DNA of 37,282 nucleotides from the NCBI GenBank assembly GCA_005882985.1, contig VBEJ01000114.1, forward strand, positions 1-37,282, read 5' to 3'. The translations under genes were made by a program, and so were the position numbers. The stretch comes from Chloroflexota bacterium (GTDB lineage Bacteria; Chloroflexota; Dehalococcoidia; SM23-28-2; RBG-16-64-32). This document shows, piece by piece, positions 1 to 8,224 of this stretch. The notes beneath the pieces were generated by a model, which was given only the letters and a program-made list of their open reading frames with translations, did no database searches and was not told the origin of the DNA. Each line of letters opens with the position of its first letter. Within the stretch, counting starts at the first letter, position 1.

Positions 1-226
1 CTTTTACATACTCAACTGGGTAGCTACGATCATCTGGTTGATCGCCGCCGTCGTGGTACTCATTCAGGAGACATACCCCGAAGGACTTTATGACTTCCAG
101 TGCGGCGTTGTTCGCTGGCAGGCGCGCCTGCTGGCTTATCACGCCTCGCTCGTTGACGCCTACCCGCCGTTCGCGTTTGACACCGGGCCCCAGTCCGCCT
201 CTCCGCCGGCCGCCGCCGCGCCCTAG
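1..226 (+). CDS. DUF4389-like membrane protein, C-terminal fragment (5' end outside window)
   Basis: Open frame continues upstream of the listed ATG (FYILNWVATIIWLIAAVVVLIQETYPEGLYDFQCGVVRWQARLLAYHASLVDAYPPF); the P-G-L-[YF]-F..GV.RW..R..AY....D.YPPF pattern fits DUF4389. Confidence 0.7.
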   Translation, partial: FYILNWVATIIWLIAAVVVLIQETYPEGLYDFQCGVVRWQARLLAYHASLVDAYPPFAFDTGPQSASPPAAAAP

Positions 227-648
227 TTCTTAGGCGTAAGGACGACGACCGGTATCTCGCGGCTCGTCATCCGGCGGTACTCGTCGTAGCCGTGGTACAG
301 CTCGACGACCGCCCGCCAGAGCCGTTCTCGCTCGTCGCCCTCGGCTTTGTGTGCGACCACGGCCCTTGTATCGGGTCCGATCTGCACCTCGGCGGCGGGC
401 TGCGAGCGAAGATTGAGCCACCACTCCGGGTGCCTGTCCGACCCACCGTTAGAGGCGATGATCACTAGGTTCTCGCCGTCAGGCAGATAGACTAGCGGCG
501 TCGTCAACCTGCGGCCGCTCCTACGGCCGGTCGTGGTCAGAAGTAGTATCGGCAAATGCCCAAGACGCCCGCCGATACGGCCGCCGGAAAGGCGATACCA
601 CAACTCGTGCGTGCCGGATATCATCCGCATCACCGTTCTGGCGGGCAT
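223..648 (-). CDS. Deazaflavin (F420)-dependent nitroreductase / DUF385 (Ddn-like) family protein
   Basis: LLLTTTGRRSGRRLTTPLVYLPDGENLVIIASNGGSDRHPEWWLNLRSQPAAEVQIG is characteristic of the Ddn/DUF385 family. Confidence 0.85.
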   Translation of the reverse strand: MPARTVMRMISGTHELWYRLSGGRIGGRLGHLPILLLTTTGRRSGRRLTTPLVYLPDGENLVIIASNGGSDRHPEWWLNLRSQPAAEVQIGPDTRAVVAHKAEGDERERLWRAVVELYHGYDEYRRMTSREIPVVVLTPKN

Positions 649-765
649 CGGCGACCTCCTTCAAAAGCGACCAACATTCTACATCCGGCCGAGCGTGCAC
701 CAACTATCATCTGATGAGCAAAGCACCCGCCTGCGCGTATTTTGTCTGCGATCGGCGAGCGCGAA

Positions 766-1620
766 CTAGACCACGCCCGGAGAGGTAGGGTTCGTCTCAT
801 CAATGATCCGCTCCATGCGCCGCCGGATGCCGTCCTTCATGTCGGGGTGGCTAAGGACGTAGAACTTGCCGTCGCAAACCGCCTCGAACACTTTATCGGC
901 CACCGCTGCCGGTTTCATCCCCGCCTTCAGCATCCCCTCCATCATCTGGCGCGTCATCTGCTGTTGCGGCGTCAGCTCCGGCTCGCCGCCCTCGTTCCGC
1001 ATTTCCGCGGGACGGTTGCGGTCCGAAGTCGCGATATTCGTATCGACGAAGCCGGGGCAGAGGACCGATACGCCGATCTTCGAACCGGTCCCCTGCAGCT
1101 CGAGATAGAGGGTCTCGGAAAGAGTCACGACGGCGTGCTTTGTCACGTTATAGATCGAGAGCATCGGAATCGATAGAAGGCCGGCCATCGAGGCCGTGTT
1201 CACGATGTGGCCTTCGTCCTCCTGCTTGAGCATGATCGGCAGGAAAACACGGATGCCGTGTATGACGCCCCAGAGGTTGACCCCGAGCACCCACTGCCAG
1301 TCGGCGAGGGTGCGTTCCCAGAGGGGCCCGCCCGGACCGCCGACGCCCGCGTTGTTGCAGACGATGTGCACCGCGCCGAAGGCCTCGAGCGTCTGCTGCG
1401 CGAGCTGCTCCATCTGCTCAGGCTTCGAGACATCGGTGCGGACGGGAAGCACCGTCGCGCCCCGCTCGCGCATCTCCGCGTCGGCCTGATCGAGGGCGCT
1501 CTGTTCAACATCCGCCAGAACAACCTTCATGCCTTCGGCGGCGAAGCGCTCGGCAAGGCCGCGGCCGATCCCGCTCCCCGCGCCCGTCACGACTGCCACT
1601 CTGTCTCGAAACTCTCTCAT
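766..1620 (-). CDS. SDR family NAD(P)-dependent oxidoreductase
   Basis: VAVVTGAGSGIGRGLA, NNAGVGGPG, SIYNVTKHAV (YxxxK); start chosen at MREFRDRVAVV rather than the upstream ORF extension. Confidence 0.9.
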   Translation of the reverse strand: MREFRDRVAVVTGAGSGIGRGLAERFAAEGMKVVLADVEQSALDQADAEMRERGATVLPVRTDVSKPEQMEQLAQQTLEAFGAVHIVCNNAGVGGPGGPLWERTLADWQWVLGVNLWGVIHGIRVFLPIMLKQEDEGHIVNTASMAGLLSIPMLSIYNVTKHAVVTLSETLYLELQGTGSKIGVSVLCPGFVDTNIATSDRNRPAEMRNEGGEPELTPQQQMTRQMMEGMLKAGMKPAAVADKVFEAVCDGKFYVLSHPDMKDGIRRRMERIIDETNPTSPGVV

Positions 1621-1660
1621 GTTGCTCCCTGCTGAGACACTGATAACTGACGGCCGATAA

Positions 1661-2254
1661 CTATCTCGTCGGCGGGCCGGCCATCGCATCCTGGTACCAC
1701 TTCACGGCCGGATCGTCGAGCCAGGCCTTCAACTCCGGGTCGTCCGCGCGCTCCGGCAGCGCCTTCAACATGTCGGCGGCGTGGATGTTGTCGTGGCGGG
1801 CGAGCCCGAACAGGAAGAGCTTGAACGGCACGTCGGCGGGCGCGCGCTTGTTGTCGCCCGGGAAGTGCATTGTCCGCTCGATCGCGTCGTCGTCCAGCCC
1901 CGCCAGCGCAGTCAGCAGATGCTCTCGGTTCGTCGCTGCTTCCTCGAAGATTTGGTCGAGGGACCAGCCCCGGCGCTCAGCCACGACCGCATCGTTGAAC
2001 GTGTCAACGTCGAAAGGCGACCCGTCTGCCGATCGGGTAGCTTCGTCGCTCCGCCCCTCGCGCACCGCCTCGAACCAGCGCACCAGCTCCGTATCCAGCG
2101 TTGCGAGGTGGCTCGCGAAGTCCTTCACGGTGTAGGTACTGTCCGGCACTGGTCGTTCGAGCTCTTCATCGCTCAGCGACCGGCAGAACGCCTCGAATCG
2201 CTCGCGGTTCGTGCGAAACTGCTGCGCCAGCCGCTCGATGGTTTCGCTTGCCAT
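1661..2254 (-). CDS. DinB/maleylpyruvate isomerase N-terminal-like (MDMPI) protein
   Basis: LAQQFRTNRERFEAFCRSLSDEELERPVPDSTYTVKDFASHLATLDTELVRWFEAV; start MASETIERL preceded by AAGGAGG. Confidence 0.75.
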   Translation of the reverse strand: MASETIERLAQQFRTNRERFEAFCRSLSDEELERPVPDSTYTVKDFASHLATLDTELVRWFEAVREGRSDEATRSADGSPFDVDTFNDAVVAERRGWSLDQIFEEAATNREHLLTALAGLDDDAIERTMHFPGDNKRAPADVPFKLFLFGLARHDNIHAADMLKALPERADDPELKAWLDDPAVKWYQDAMAGPPTR

Positions 2255-2425
2255 TGGCCGCCTCCTTCGCAAGATTGCGGGCGCTAGTATACACAGATTC
2301 CATCGCTCCGGCGCCAACGATATCGTAACGGGCCTCTGAGGCCTTCCGTCATTACTTGTGTAATGTTCATTGCCGACGCTCTCTTGGCGCTCCGCGTATT
2401 CCTCGCCCGCGAGGAAGGGGATACC

Positions 2426-2542
2426 ATGAGTCAGGTCGTCTGGTCCCTGGCCTTCATTCTGCTCGTGGGAGCGCTCTGTGTGGTGCTTGGACCGGAGATC
2501 GGCGCCGACTGGCGCGAGTTCGTCGGTAAGCCCACCCACTAG
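2426..2542 (+). CDS. Putative short single-pass membrane protein (38 aa; 59 aa if started at 2363)
   Basis: ATG at 2426 preceded by GAGGAAGGGG; MSQVVWSLAFILLVGALCVVLGPEIGADWREFVGKPTH has one hydrophobic segment; below the ORF track length cutoff. Confidence 0.4.
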   Translation: MSQVVWSLAFILLVGALCVVLGPEIGADWREFVGKPTH

Positions 2543-2599
2543 CTCCTTCTTTCTCATTTCACATTTCTCCGCCCGGCCCCGTGCGATAATTGCCGCACA

Positions 2600-3709
2600 A
2601 TGGCCACCGACTTCATGTCCCGCGCGCTGGCTCTCGCCTGGACCGCACCGGAGCCCACTTCGCCTAACCCCACGGTGGGGGCCGTCGTAGTCGCTACCGG
2701 AGAGATCATCGGGGAGGGCGTAACGGAGCCGCCGCCGGGTCGCCATGCCGAGATCGTTGCTCTGGAGCAAGCCGGCGGGCGGGCGCGCGACGCGACGCTA
2801 TACGTGACGCTCGAACCGTGCCGCCACTTCGGCCGCACGCCGCCATGCGCCGACGCGATTATCGCCGCGGGCATCGCCGAGGTGCACTACGCTGTCGCCG
2901 ACCCCGGTGAGAAGAGCGGCGGTGGCCACGCCGTGCTCGAAGCCGCCGGCATTCGCGTCCTAAGGGGAGAAGGCGAGGCTGAAGCCAGGCGAATCAACGA
3001 GGCGTTCTTCAAGCACCGCGAGACCGGCCTGCCCTTCGTTGTCGCCAAGTTCGCTGCTTCGCTCGACGGACGAATCGCCGCCGCGTCCGGCGACTCGCGC
3101 TGGGTGTCCGGGCCCGAGGCGCGGGAGTGGTCGCACCGCCAGCGCACGCGCATCGACGCGATCATCTGCGGCTCAGAGACCGTGATCGTTGACGACCCGC
3201 TGCTTACTGCCCGGCCCGGCGGCTGCGATTCTCAGCGCCAGCCGCTCCGCGTCATCGTCGATAGCCGCGGCCGTGTGGCGCCGATGGCTCGCGTGTTTCA
3301 GGGGACTGACTGGGCGCTTACGCTCGTCGCGACCACCGAAGACGCCTCCGCCACCTGGCGCGCCTCGGTTGAGGCAACCGGCGCCGAGGTTCTCACATTC
3401 GCAAAGCACGGCGACCATGTCGACCTCGAAGAGCTTCTGCGCGAGCTGGCAACACGGGATGTCGTCACAGCTCTCCTCGAAGGCGGCGGCGTTCTGCTCG
3501 GCGGCTTCTTCGACCGCGGCCTCGTCGATAAGCTGCACGTGGTCGTTGCGCCGATCATCGTGGGTGCCGCCGACGCACCCGGAGCTGTCGCCGGCCGGGG
3601 TGCCTACCGAATGGCCGAGGCCCTCCATCTACGCGACATAACCGTTGACCGGCTGGGAGAGGACATTCTCGTGACAGGCTATCCGCAGTATCCCGACCCG
3701 CCCGACTAA
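2600..3709 (+). CDS. ribD: Bifunctional diaminohydroxyphosphoribosylaminopyrimidine deaminase / 5-amino-6-(5-phosphoribosylamino)uracil reductase
   Basis: Deaminase motif HAEIVAL...TLEPCRHFGRTPPCADAI; reductase domain VVAKFAASLDGRIAAASGDSRWVSGPEAREW...LLEGGG. Confidence 0.96.
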   Translation: MATDFMSRALALAWTAPEPTSPNPTVGAVVVATGEIIGEGVTEPPPGRHAEIVALEQAGGRARDATLYVTLEPCRHFGRTPPCADAIIAAGIAEVHYAVADPGEKSGGGHAVLEAAGIRVLRGEGEAEARRINEAFFKHRETGLPFVVAKFAASLDGRIAAASGDSRWVSGPEAREWSHRQRTRIDAIICGSETVIVDDPLLTARPGGCDSQRQPLRVIVDSRGRVAPMARVFQGTDWALTLVATTEDASATWRASVEATGAEVLTFAKHGDHVDLEELLRELATRDVVTALLEGGGVLLGGFFDRGLVDKLHVVVAPIIVGAADAPGAVAGRGAYRMAEALHLRDITVDRLGEDILVTGYPQYPDPPD

Positions 3710-3766
3710 GACCCTTGCGTGGCCCGGCGAGTGGGTGCTATAGCTTGCCCAACGAAGGAGGCCTTA

Positions 3767-4387
3767 ATGACAACGAATACCGGCGTCGTTTCCCTCGCAT
3801 CACCCGCCGTTAATGCGGCAGCAAATGTGCTCGCCGACGCCTTCAACGACGATCCGGTCGTCGTCTGGCTGGTTCCCGACGAGCAGCAGCGCTCGCGTGA
3901 TCTTCCCTGGGCGATGAATCTTATGACTCGCTACGCCCTCAAGTACGGCCACATCGACACAACTGCCGGCTCGCCGGAGGCGGTCGCGCTCTGGCTTCCC
4001 CCGGACAGGCCTTTGATCAGCACTCTCCGCATCATGCGCATGGGCATGTGGTTAGCGCCCTTGAAGTTGGGCTTCGGTGCCTTTGGCCGCTACCTCAAAT
4101 GGGCGAACTTCAGCGAGCACCTCCACAAGCGGGACATGCCCCCGCGGCACTGGTACCTTCCCCTTATTGGCGTAGACCCTTCCCGCCAGGGTCGAGGACT
4201 CGGTGGGCGCCTGATGGAACGCGCTTTGGCGCGCGCCGACGCCGACCGTGTGGCCTGCTACCTGGAAAACACCAAGGAGCGCAACCTTCCCTTCTATGAG
4301 AAGCACGGCTTCGAGGTGATCGTCGAGGAGAAGGTCGCCGAGGACGGACCGACTATCTGGACGATGAAGCGAGAGCCGATCGGCTAA
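3767..4387 (+). CDS. GNAT family N-acetyltransferase
   Basis: HWYLPLIGVDPSRQGRGLGGRLMERALARAD...CYLENTKERNLPFYEKHGFEV; ATG at 3767 preceded by AAGGAGG. Confidence 0.9.
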   Translation: MTTNTGVVSLASPAVNAAANVLADAFNDDPVVVWLVPDEQQRSRDLPWAMNLMTRYALKYGHIDTTAGSPEAVALWLPPDRPLISTLRIMRMGMWLAPLKLGFGAFGRYLKWANFSEHLHKRDMPPRHWYLPLIGVDPSRQGRGLGGRLMERALARADADRVACYLENTKERNLPFYEKHGFEVIVEEKVAEDGPTIWTMKREPIG

Positions 4388-4483
4388 GCTTTCACGCAGC
4401 CGGACGCACGAACTTGTTGCCGAGAAGCTGCGGATTTCAACGCGGCGAAGTCGGGACCATTGCGTGCTACATTTGTTTCACCC

Positions 4484-5341
4484 GTGAAGCCCCTCGAACC
4501 CGTCCTCACCCTCCACCTCTTTCCCGAAGAGGGCGCAGCGCTCCTCAAGCTCCTCGCTTCCCTCTCGGCGCCCAAGTGGGACCTGCAAACGGTCTGTTCC
4601 GGCTGGTCGGTCAAGGACATCGCGGCACACCTCCTGGCTGACGATCTCGGGCGTCTCGCCCGGGGGCGTGACGCCTACCCCCGCGCCGCGTTCGCACCTT
4701 CCAGCCCCGAAAACATCGAGGCGCAGCTCCTCGAGTTCATAAACCAGCAGAACGAATCATGGGTCGCGGCCGCGCGCCGCCTCAGTCCCCGCCTGCTCAT
4801 CGACCTCCTGCGCTGGAGCGGCGACGAAACACAGAAGTATTTCGAGTCGCTCGATATGTTCGCGATCGGCGAGCCGGTCTCATGGGCGGGCCCCGAGCCG
4901 GCGCCCGTCTGGCTCGACATCGCCCGGGAGTACACTGAGCGCTGGCTTCACCAGGCGCAGATTCGGGATGCAGCTTCGGCGCCGCTTCTGACGCAGCCCC
5001 GGCTCTTCCTACCGGTGCTCGACACCTTCGTGCGGGCCCTTCCCCATACCTTCCGCGACCTAGCGCGGCCGCACGGCACGCATGTCGTGCTTCTAATAAC
5101 GCGAATTGGCGAGACGGGCTCGGCGCCTCTGCAGTGGTCGCTGGTGCGCGAGGCGACCCGCTGGTCTCTGTTCGATTCCGCCACTTTTGAGCCGTCCGCG
5201 ACAGTGAGGATGGACGCGGACACTGCCTGGCGCCTGTTCACGAAGGGTCTGACGAAGCCCGAGGCGCTGGCGCGGACAAAGATTACGGGCGATCAAGCTC
5301 TGGGCGAGAAGATCCTCGACACCGTCTCGATCATCGCCTGA
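4484..5341 (+). CDS. Maleylpyruvate isomerase family (MDMPI/DinB-superfamily) protein
   Basis: DLQTVCSGWSVKDIAAHLLADDLGRLARGRD is typical of MDMPI N-terminal domains; GTG start at 4484 preferred over TTG at 4460, which would overlap the putative -10 box. Confidence 0.75.
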   Translation: MKPLEPVLTLHLFPEEGAALLKLLASLSAPKWDLQTVCSGWSVKDIAAHLLADDLGRLARGRDAYPRAAFAPSSPENIEAQLLEFINQQNESWVAAARRLSPRLLIDLLRWSGDETQKYFESLDMFAIGEPVSWAGPEPAPVWLDIAREYTERWLHQAQIRDAASAPLLTQPRLFLPVLDTFVRALPHTFRDLARPHGTHVVLLITRIGETGSAPLQWSLVREATRWSLFDSATFEPSATVRMDADTAWRLFTKGLTKPEALARTKITGDQALGEKILDTVSIIA

Positions 5342-6066
5342 TGCCTGACTATGCACGCGTCTACGCTCGCCAGGAGTACCTCACGCCCGGCGCCGCCGAG
5401 ACTGTGGACATAATCGCTGAGACCGTTCAGCCAACAGAGCGGTCATTGCTTCTCGATGTCGCTTGCGGCAAAGGCGAGGCCGCAGCCACGCTCGCAGGCC
5501 GTTTCGCCTGCCGCATTGCCGCGGTCGAGCTGTACGATCCATTCATCCACCATAGCGCCGCGAAGGCGTGGTTCTTCAACCTGCGCGACCTGATCACTAT
5601 CCTTCGCGGCAGCGGGCGCCGGCTGCCTGTTCGGGACGGCGTGTTTGACGCCGGCTATTGCATCGGCGGGCCATCGATCGTCGGCCTTAAGGACTGCCTG
5701 CGCGAACTGTCGCGAGTGACAAAGCGGGGTGGCCACATTATTGTCTCCGATATCGTCTGGCGGACGAAGCCGGGGACGCTTTCTGAGGATGAGTGGAAAT
5801 GGCTCGCCAGGATGGAGCCGGCCTCGCTCGACGAATACGCCGGCGTCATCGAGGCGAGCGGTCTTCGCGTAGACCGTAGGCACATGCACGAGCGCGGCGC
5901 CTGGGACGACTACTGGCGCCCGATGCTCGAGGTGGCTGAGGAAGCGATGACCTCACAGCCCGCGGACATCGGTTTCGCTGACGACATTGAGTCCGCCGTC
6001 GCATTGGAACGCCGAGCCGTCGAAAGCTATATCAACTACGCGACGTTTGTGGCTACGAAAGCATAA
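5341..6066 (+). CDS. Class I SAM-dependent methyltransferase
   Basis: LLLDVACGKGEAAATLA motif I and downstream methyltransferase pattern; start overlaps previous stop (TGATG). Confidence 0.88.
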   Translation: MPDYARVYARQEYLTPGAAETVDIIAETVQPTERSLLLDVACGKGEAAATLAGRFACRIAAVELYDPFIHHSAAKAWFFNLRDLITILRGSGRRLPVRDGVFDAGYCIGGPSIVGLKDCLRELSRVTKRGGHIIVSDIVWRTKPGTLSEDEWKWLARMEPASLDEYAGVIEASGLRVDRRHMHERGAWDDYWRPMLEVAEEAMTSQPADIGFADDIESAVALERRAVESYINYATFVATKA

Positions 6067-6075
6067 GGAGGATAT

Positions 6076-6124
6076 TATACATACAGTATGTATATAAATG
6101 GGCCAATTTTACAAAACGAACTTC
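6076..6124 (+). promoter_or_regulatory. Operator/promoter module copy A: palindrome TATACATAC-A-GTATGTATA (6076-6094) plus block CCAATTTTACAAAACGAACTTC (6103-6124)
   Basis: Same two blocks at identical spacing as the P450/tetR intergenic region (30072-30122); located between a gene end and ribE. Confidence 0.7.
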
Positions 6125-6239
6125 TTGGTTCAACTACCCTCTGATACTCGGCGGCAACCTCACAGCGACTGCCGCCACGACGACTTGAGCGGAGCCAACC
6201 GCTTGACCCTCCCTTCTTAACCCTTCAACCTTTACTTAA

Positions 6240-6821
6240 ATGTTCACCGGCATTATCGAAGAGGTTGGATCGGTGATCGAGTCCGGCGAAGGACGGCTCC
6301 GCATCGGCTGCCGGACGGTGCTCGAAGGCACTCGGGTGGGCGATTCCATTGCCATCAACGGCGTCGACCTTACCGTCGTCAAGATGGACTCACGGTCCCT
6401 CTCCTTCGATTGCATGCCTGAGACCTACCGGCGCTCGAACCTCGGTGCCCTTCAGCCGGGCGATCCCGTGAACCTCGAGCGCTCGCTCCAACCCACCAGC
6501 CGCCTTTCCGGCCACATCGTTCGCGGCGTCGTCGAGGCCACTGGCGAACTGCTGTCTCTTGCCGAGGAAGGTGACGCGACCATCGCCCGCTACCGCGTCC
6601 CGCCGGACATCCTCCGGCATACAGTCGTCAAGGGCCCGATCACCGTTGACGGCGTTTCCCTTACTGTGATCGCTAAGGATAGCGACTCCCTAACCGTCTC
6701 GCTCGTTTCTTTTACTCAGGAGCACACGAACCTGACGCAAAAGAAGCCCGGAGACACCGTCAACCTCGAGAGCGATATCATCGCCCGCTACGTGGACCAG
6801 CTTCTGAGCGAGCGAGGTTGA
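6240..6821 (+). CDS. ribE: Riboflavin synthase alpha chain
   Basis: MFTGIIEEVGSV start, two lumazine-binding repeats (GDSIAINGVDLTV; GPITVDGVSLTV), NLE..I.ARYV. Confidence 0.96.
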   Translation: MFTGIIEEVGSVIESGEGRLRIGCRTVLEGTRVGDSIAINGVDLTVVKMDSRSLSFDCMPETYRRSNLGALQPGDPVNLERSLQPTSRLSGHIVRGVVEATGELLSLAEEGDATIARYRVPPDILRHTVVKGPITVDGVSLTVIAKDSDSLTVSLVSFTQEHTNLTQKKPGDTVNLESDIIARYVDQLLSERG

Positions 6822-6824
6822 GAC

Positions 6825-7097
6825 GTGCCCCAGTTGATGGCTGACGATCCGACTTATCTCTCCTGGATGAAAGCTAATCCCGGAGGGTTCGTGTTGAATT
6901 CGTACAACCCCGCGAGGCAAGGCTACCTCATCCTTCACCGAGCAACTTGCCATACAATCACCGGGACCCCCGCCAACGGTCGTTCTTGGACGAAGGACTA
7001 CAGCAAGACTTGCTCAGTTAGCCGCGAGGATCTTGAAGACTGGACTCGCCATAGCTTCGGCGACGGCCCCAAGCGATGTGGGATATGCGACCCATAA
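6825..7097 (+). CDS. Conserved hypothetical small protein with C-terminal CGICDP motif
   Basis: GTG start 3 nt after ribE stop; PGGFVLNSYNPARQGYLILHRATCHTI...KTCSVSREDLEDW...KRCGICDP. Confidence 0.6.
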   Translation: MPQLMADDPTYLSWMKANPGGFVLNSYNPARQGYLILHRATCHTITGTPANGRSWTKDYSKTCSVSREDLEDWTRHSFGDGPKRCGICDP

Positions 7098-7131
7098 TGT
7101 TCGTATTCCGTAGCGAGCGCACTTAACCGAC

Positions 7132-8136
7132 ATGGATCGAGGAGCAACCCGCGGCTCTCCAATGCTGGTCGAGCGCAAGAACGCCGAGGCGCGCCGCCTT
7201 GCCGCTCGCGGGCGCCTGCGCGATGCGCTCAACACGCTGAACGAGGCGATCTACACAACCCCCGGCTATCCACACCTCTACGCGACCCGCGCCATCGTCT
7301 TCGATAGGCTGGGCATGTTTCCCCAGGCCGAGGCAGACCGCGACCGAGCGCTCAACCTGGCACGGGAGGGCGGCTACACTGAAGAAGAGGTTTTCGCCGA
7401 CCCAGAGCCGCCCCGCGAGCGGCCGGCCGCTCCGCGCGCACCTCGCACGCCGCGTGCGCCTCCGGCCCTGCCACCCGTCCACCTGCCCCGCGTCTCGATC
7501 CCTCGCGTCGAAATGCCGCACGTTCAGATCCCCCGCGTCACCCTCCCGCCGCCCGGCAGCCGCGCGGAGCTGATGGTCGTGCTGACGGCGATCGGCGGCC
7601 TGGCAGGGGTCGTTCTCCTGCTGTTCCTCGTCGGCCGGGCTTTCAGCGACAGCGATGTGAACCTCAACCTGTTCGATTTCCAGTCGTTCCAAGCGGCGAC
7701 GCCTGCTCCCGAAGCCACGCCCGCTCCAGCGGCCGTGACCGCCACGCCTCCTCCTCCCACGCCTCCCCCTGAGGTGTTTGCCGGGAGCCCGTATTCGTTC
7801 GCGAGCCTCCAAAACGCTTGGCAGGGCAAGGGCCTGACCGTGGCAGCGGGTGCGGTGAGCGGCGGCTTTAACGGCTTCAAGAAGCCGGCCTTCGATGTGA
7901 ATCTCGCGCACACCGGCGGCAACGCAGCCCTCTCTGTCCTTATCTACGGCAGCCCCGACGAGCCGAAGGAGGACTGGGACCTTCCCTCGGGCAGCCGGCC
8001 TGCGCCCAAAGAAGGGCGGTCGCTCCCCGGCCACGAGACGATCTGGTGGAACAGCAACGTCATCGTCGTCGTGCGCAACAGCAGCGGGGACGCCAACAAC
8101 ACGGCCCTAGAAGCGTTCCTCAACGCCAGCCCCTGA
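7132..8136 (+). CDS. TPR-containing single-pass membrane protein with Pro-rich linker and extracytoplasmic C-terminal domain
   Basis: N-terminal TPR-like helices (AEARRLAARGRLRDALNTLNEAIYTTPGYPHLYATRAIVFDRLG), linker repeat, TM LMVVLTAIGGLAGVVLLLFLVG, TPAPEATPAP spacer; a start at 7162 is possible. Confidence 0.7.
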   Translation: MDRGATRGSPMLVERKNAEARRLAARGRLRDALNTLNEAIYTTPGYPHLYATRAIVFDRLGMFPQAEADRDRALNLAREGGYTEEEVFADPEPPRERPAAPRAPRTPRAPPALPPVHLPRVSIPRVEMPHVQIPRVTLPPPGSRAELMVVLTAIGGLAGVVLLLFLVGRAFSDSDVNLNLFDFQSFQAATPAPEATPAPAAVTATPPPPTPPPEVFAGSPYSFASLQNAWQGKGLTVAAGAVSGGFNGFKKPAFDVNLAHTGGNAALSVLIYGSPDEPKEDWDLPSGSRPAPKEGRSLPGHETIWWNSNVIVVVRNSSGDANNTALEAFLNASP

Positions 8137-8162
8137 CTGCCGCATCCTAGCTTAGCGGCTGC

Positions 8163-8168
8163 TATAAT
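8163..8168 (+). promoter_or_regulatory. Putative -10 element TATAAT upstream of ribBA
   Basis: GCTATAATATGGGC closely matches GCTAGAATATGGGC upstream of the 9651 gene. Confidence 0.45.
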
Positions 8169-8224
8169 ATGGGCGCGCGCGTATCCTCCCTTGCGGAACG
8201 CGACGAAAATAAGGAGGCGCTCCC

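Noticed and set aside
2255-2770. N-terminal extension of the 1661-2770 ORF
   Set aside because: Extension overlaps ribD antisense and lacks domain similarity; internal ATG at 2254 has a Shine-Dalgarno
6150-6176. GGCGGCA...TGCCGCC hairpin in the ribE leader as a terminator
   Set aside because: Stem is only 7 bp with a 13-nt loop and no T-run follows
6125-6220. TTG-initiated 31-codon ORF after operator copy A, considered as a leader peptide or lost P450 start
   Set aside because: No Shine-Dalgarno, no recognisable sequence and no similarity to the P450 N-terminus
6125-6239. FMN riboswitch upstream of ribE
   Set aside because: Conserved RFN-element segments (AGGGGC, ACCGGCGGT, AGTCCGCGA) were not found here or before ribD, ribBA or ribH
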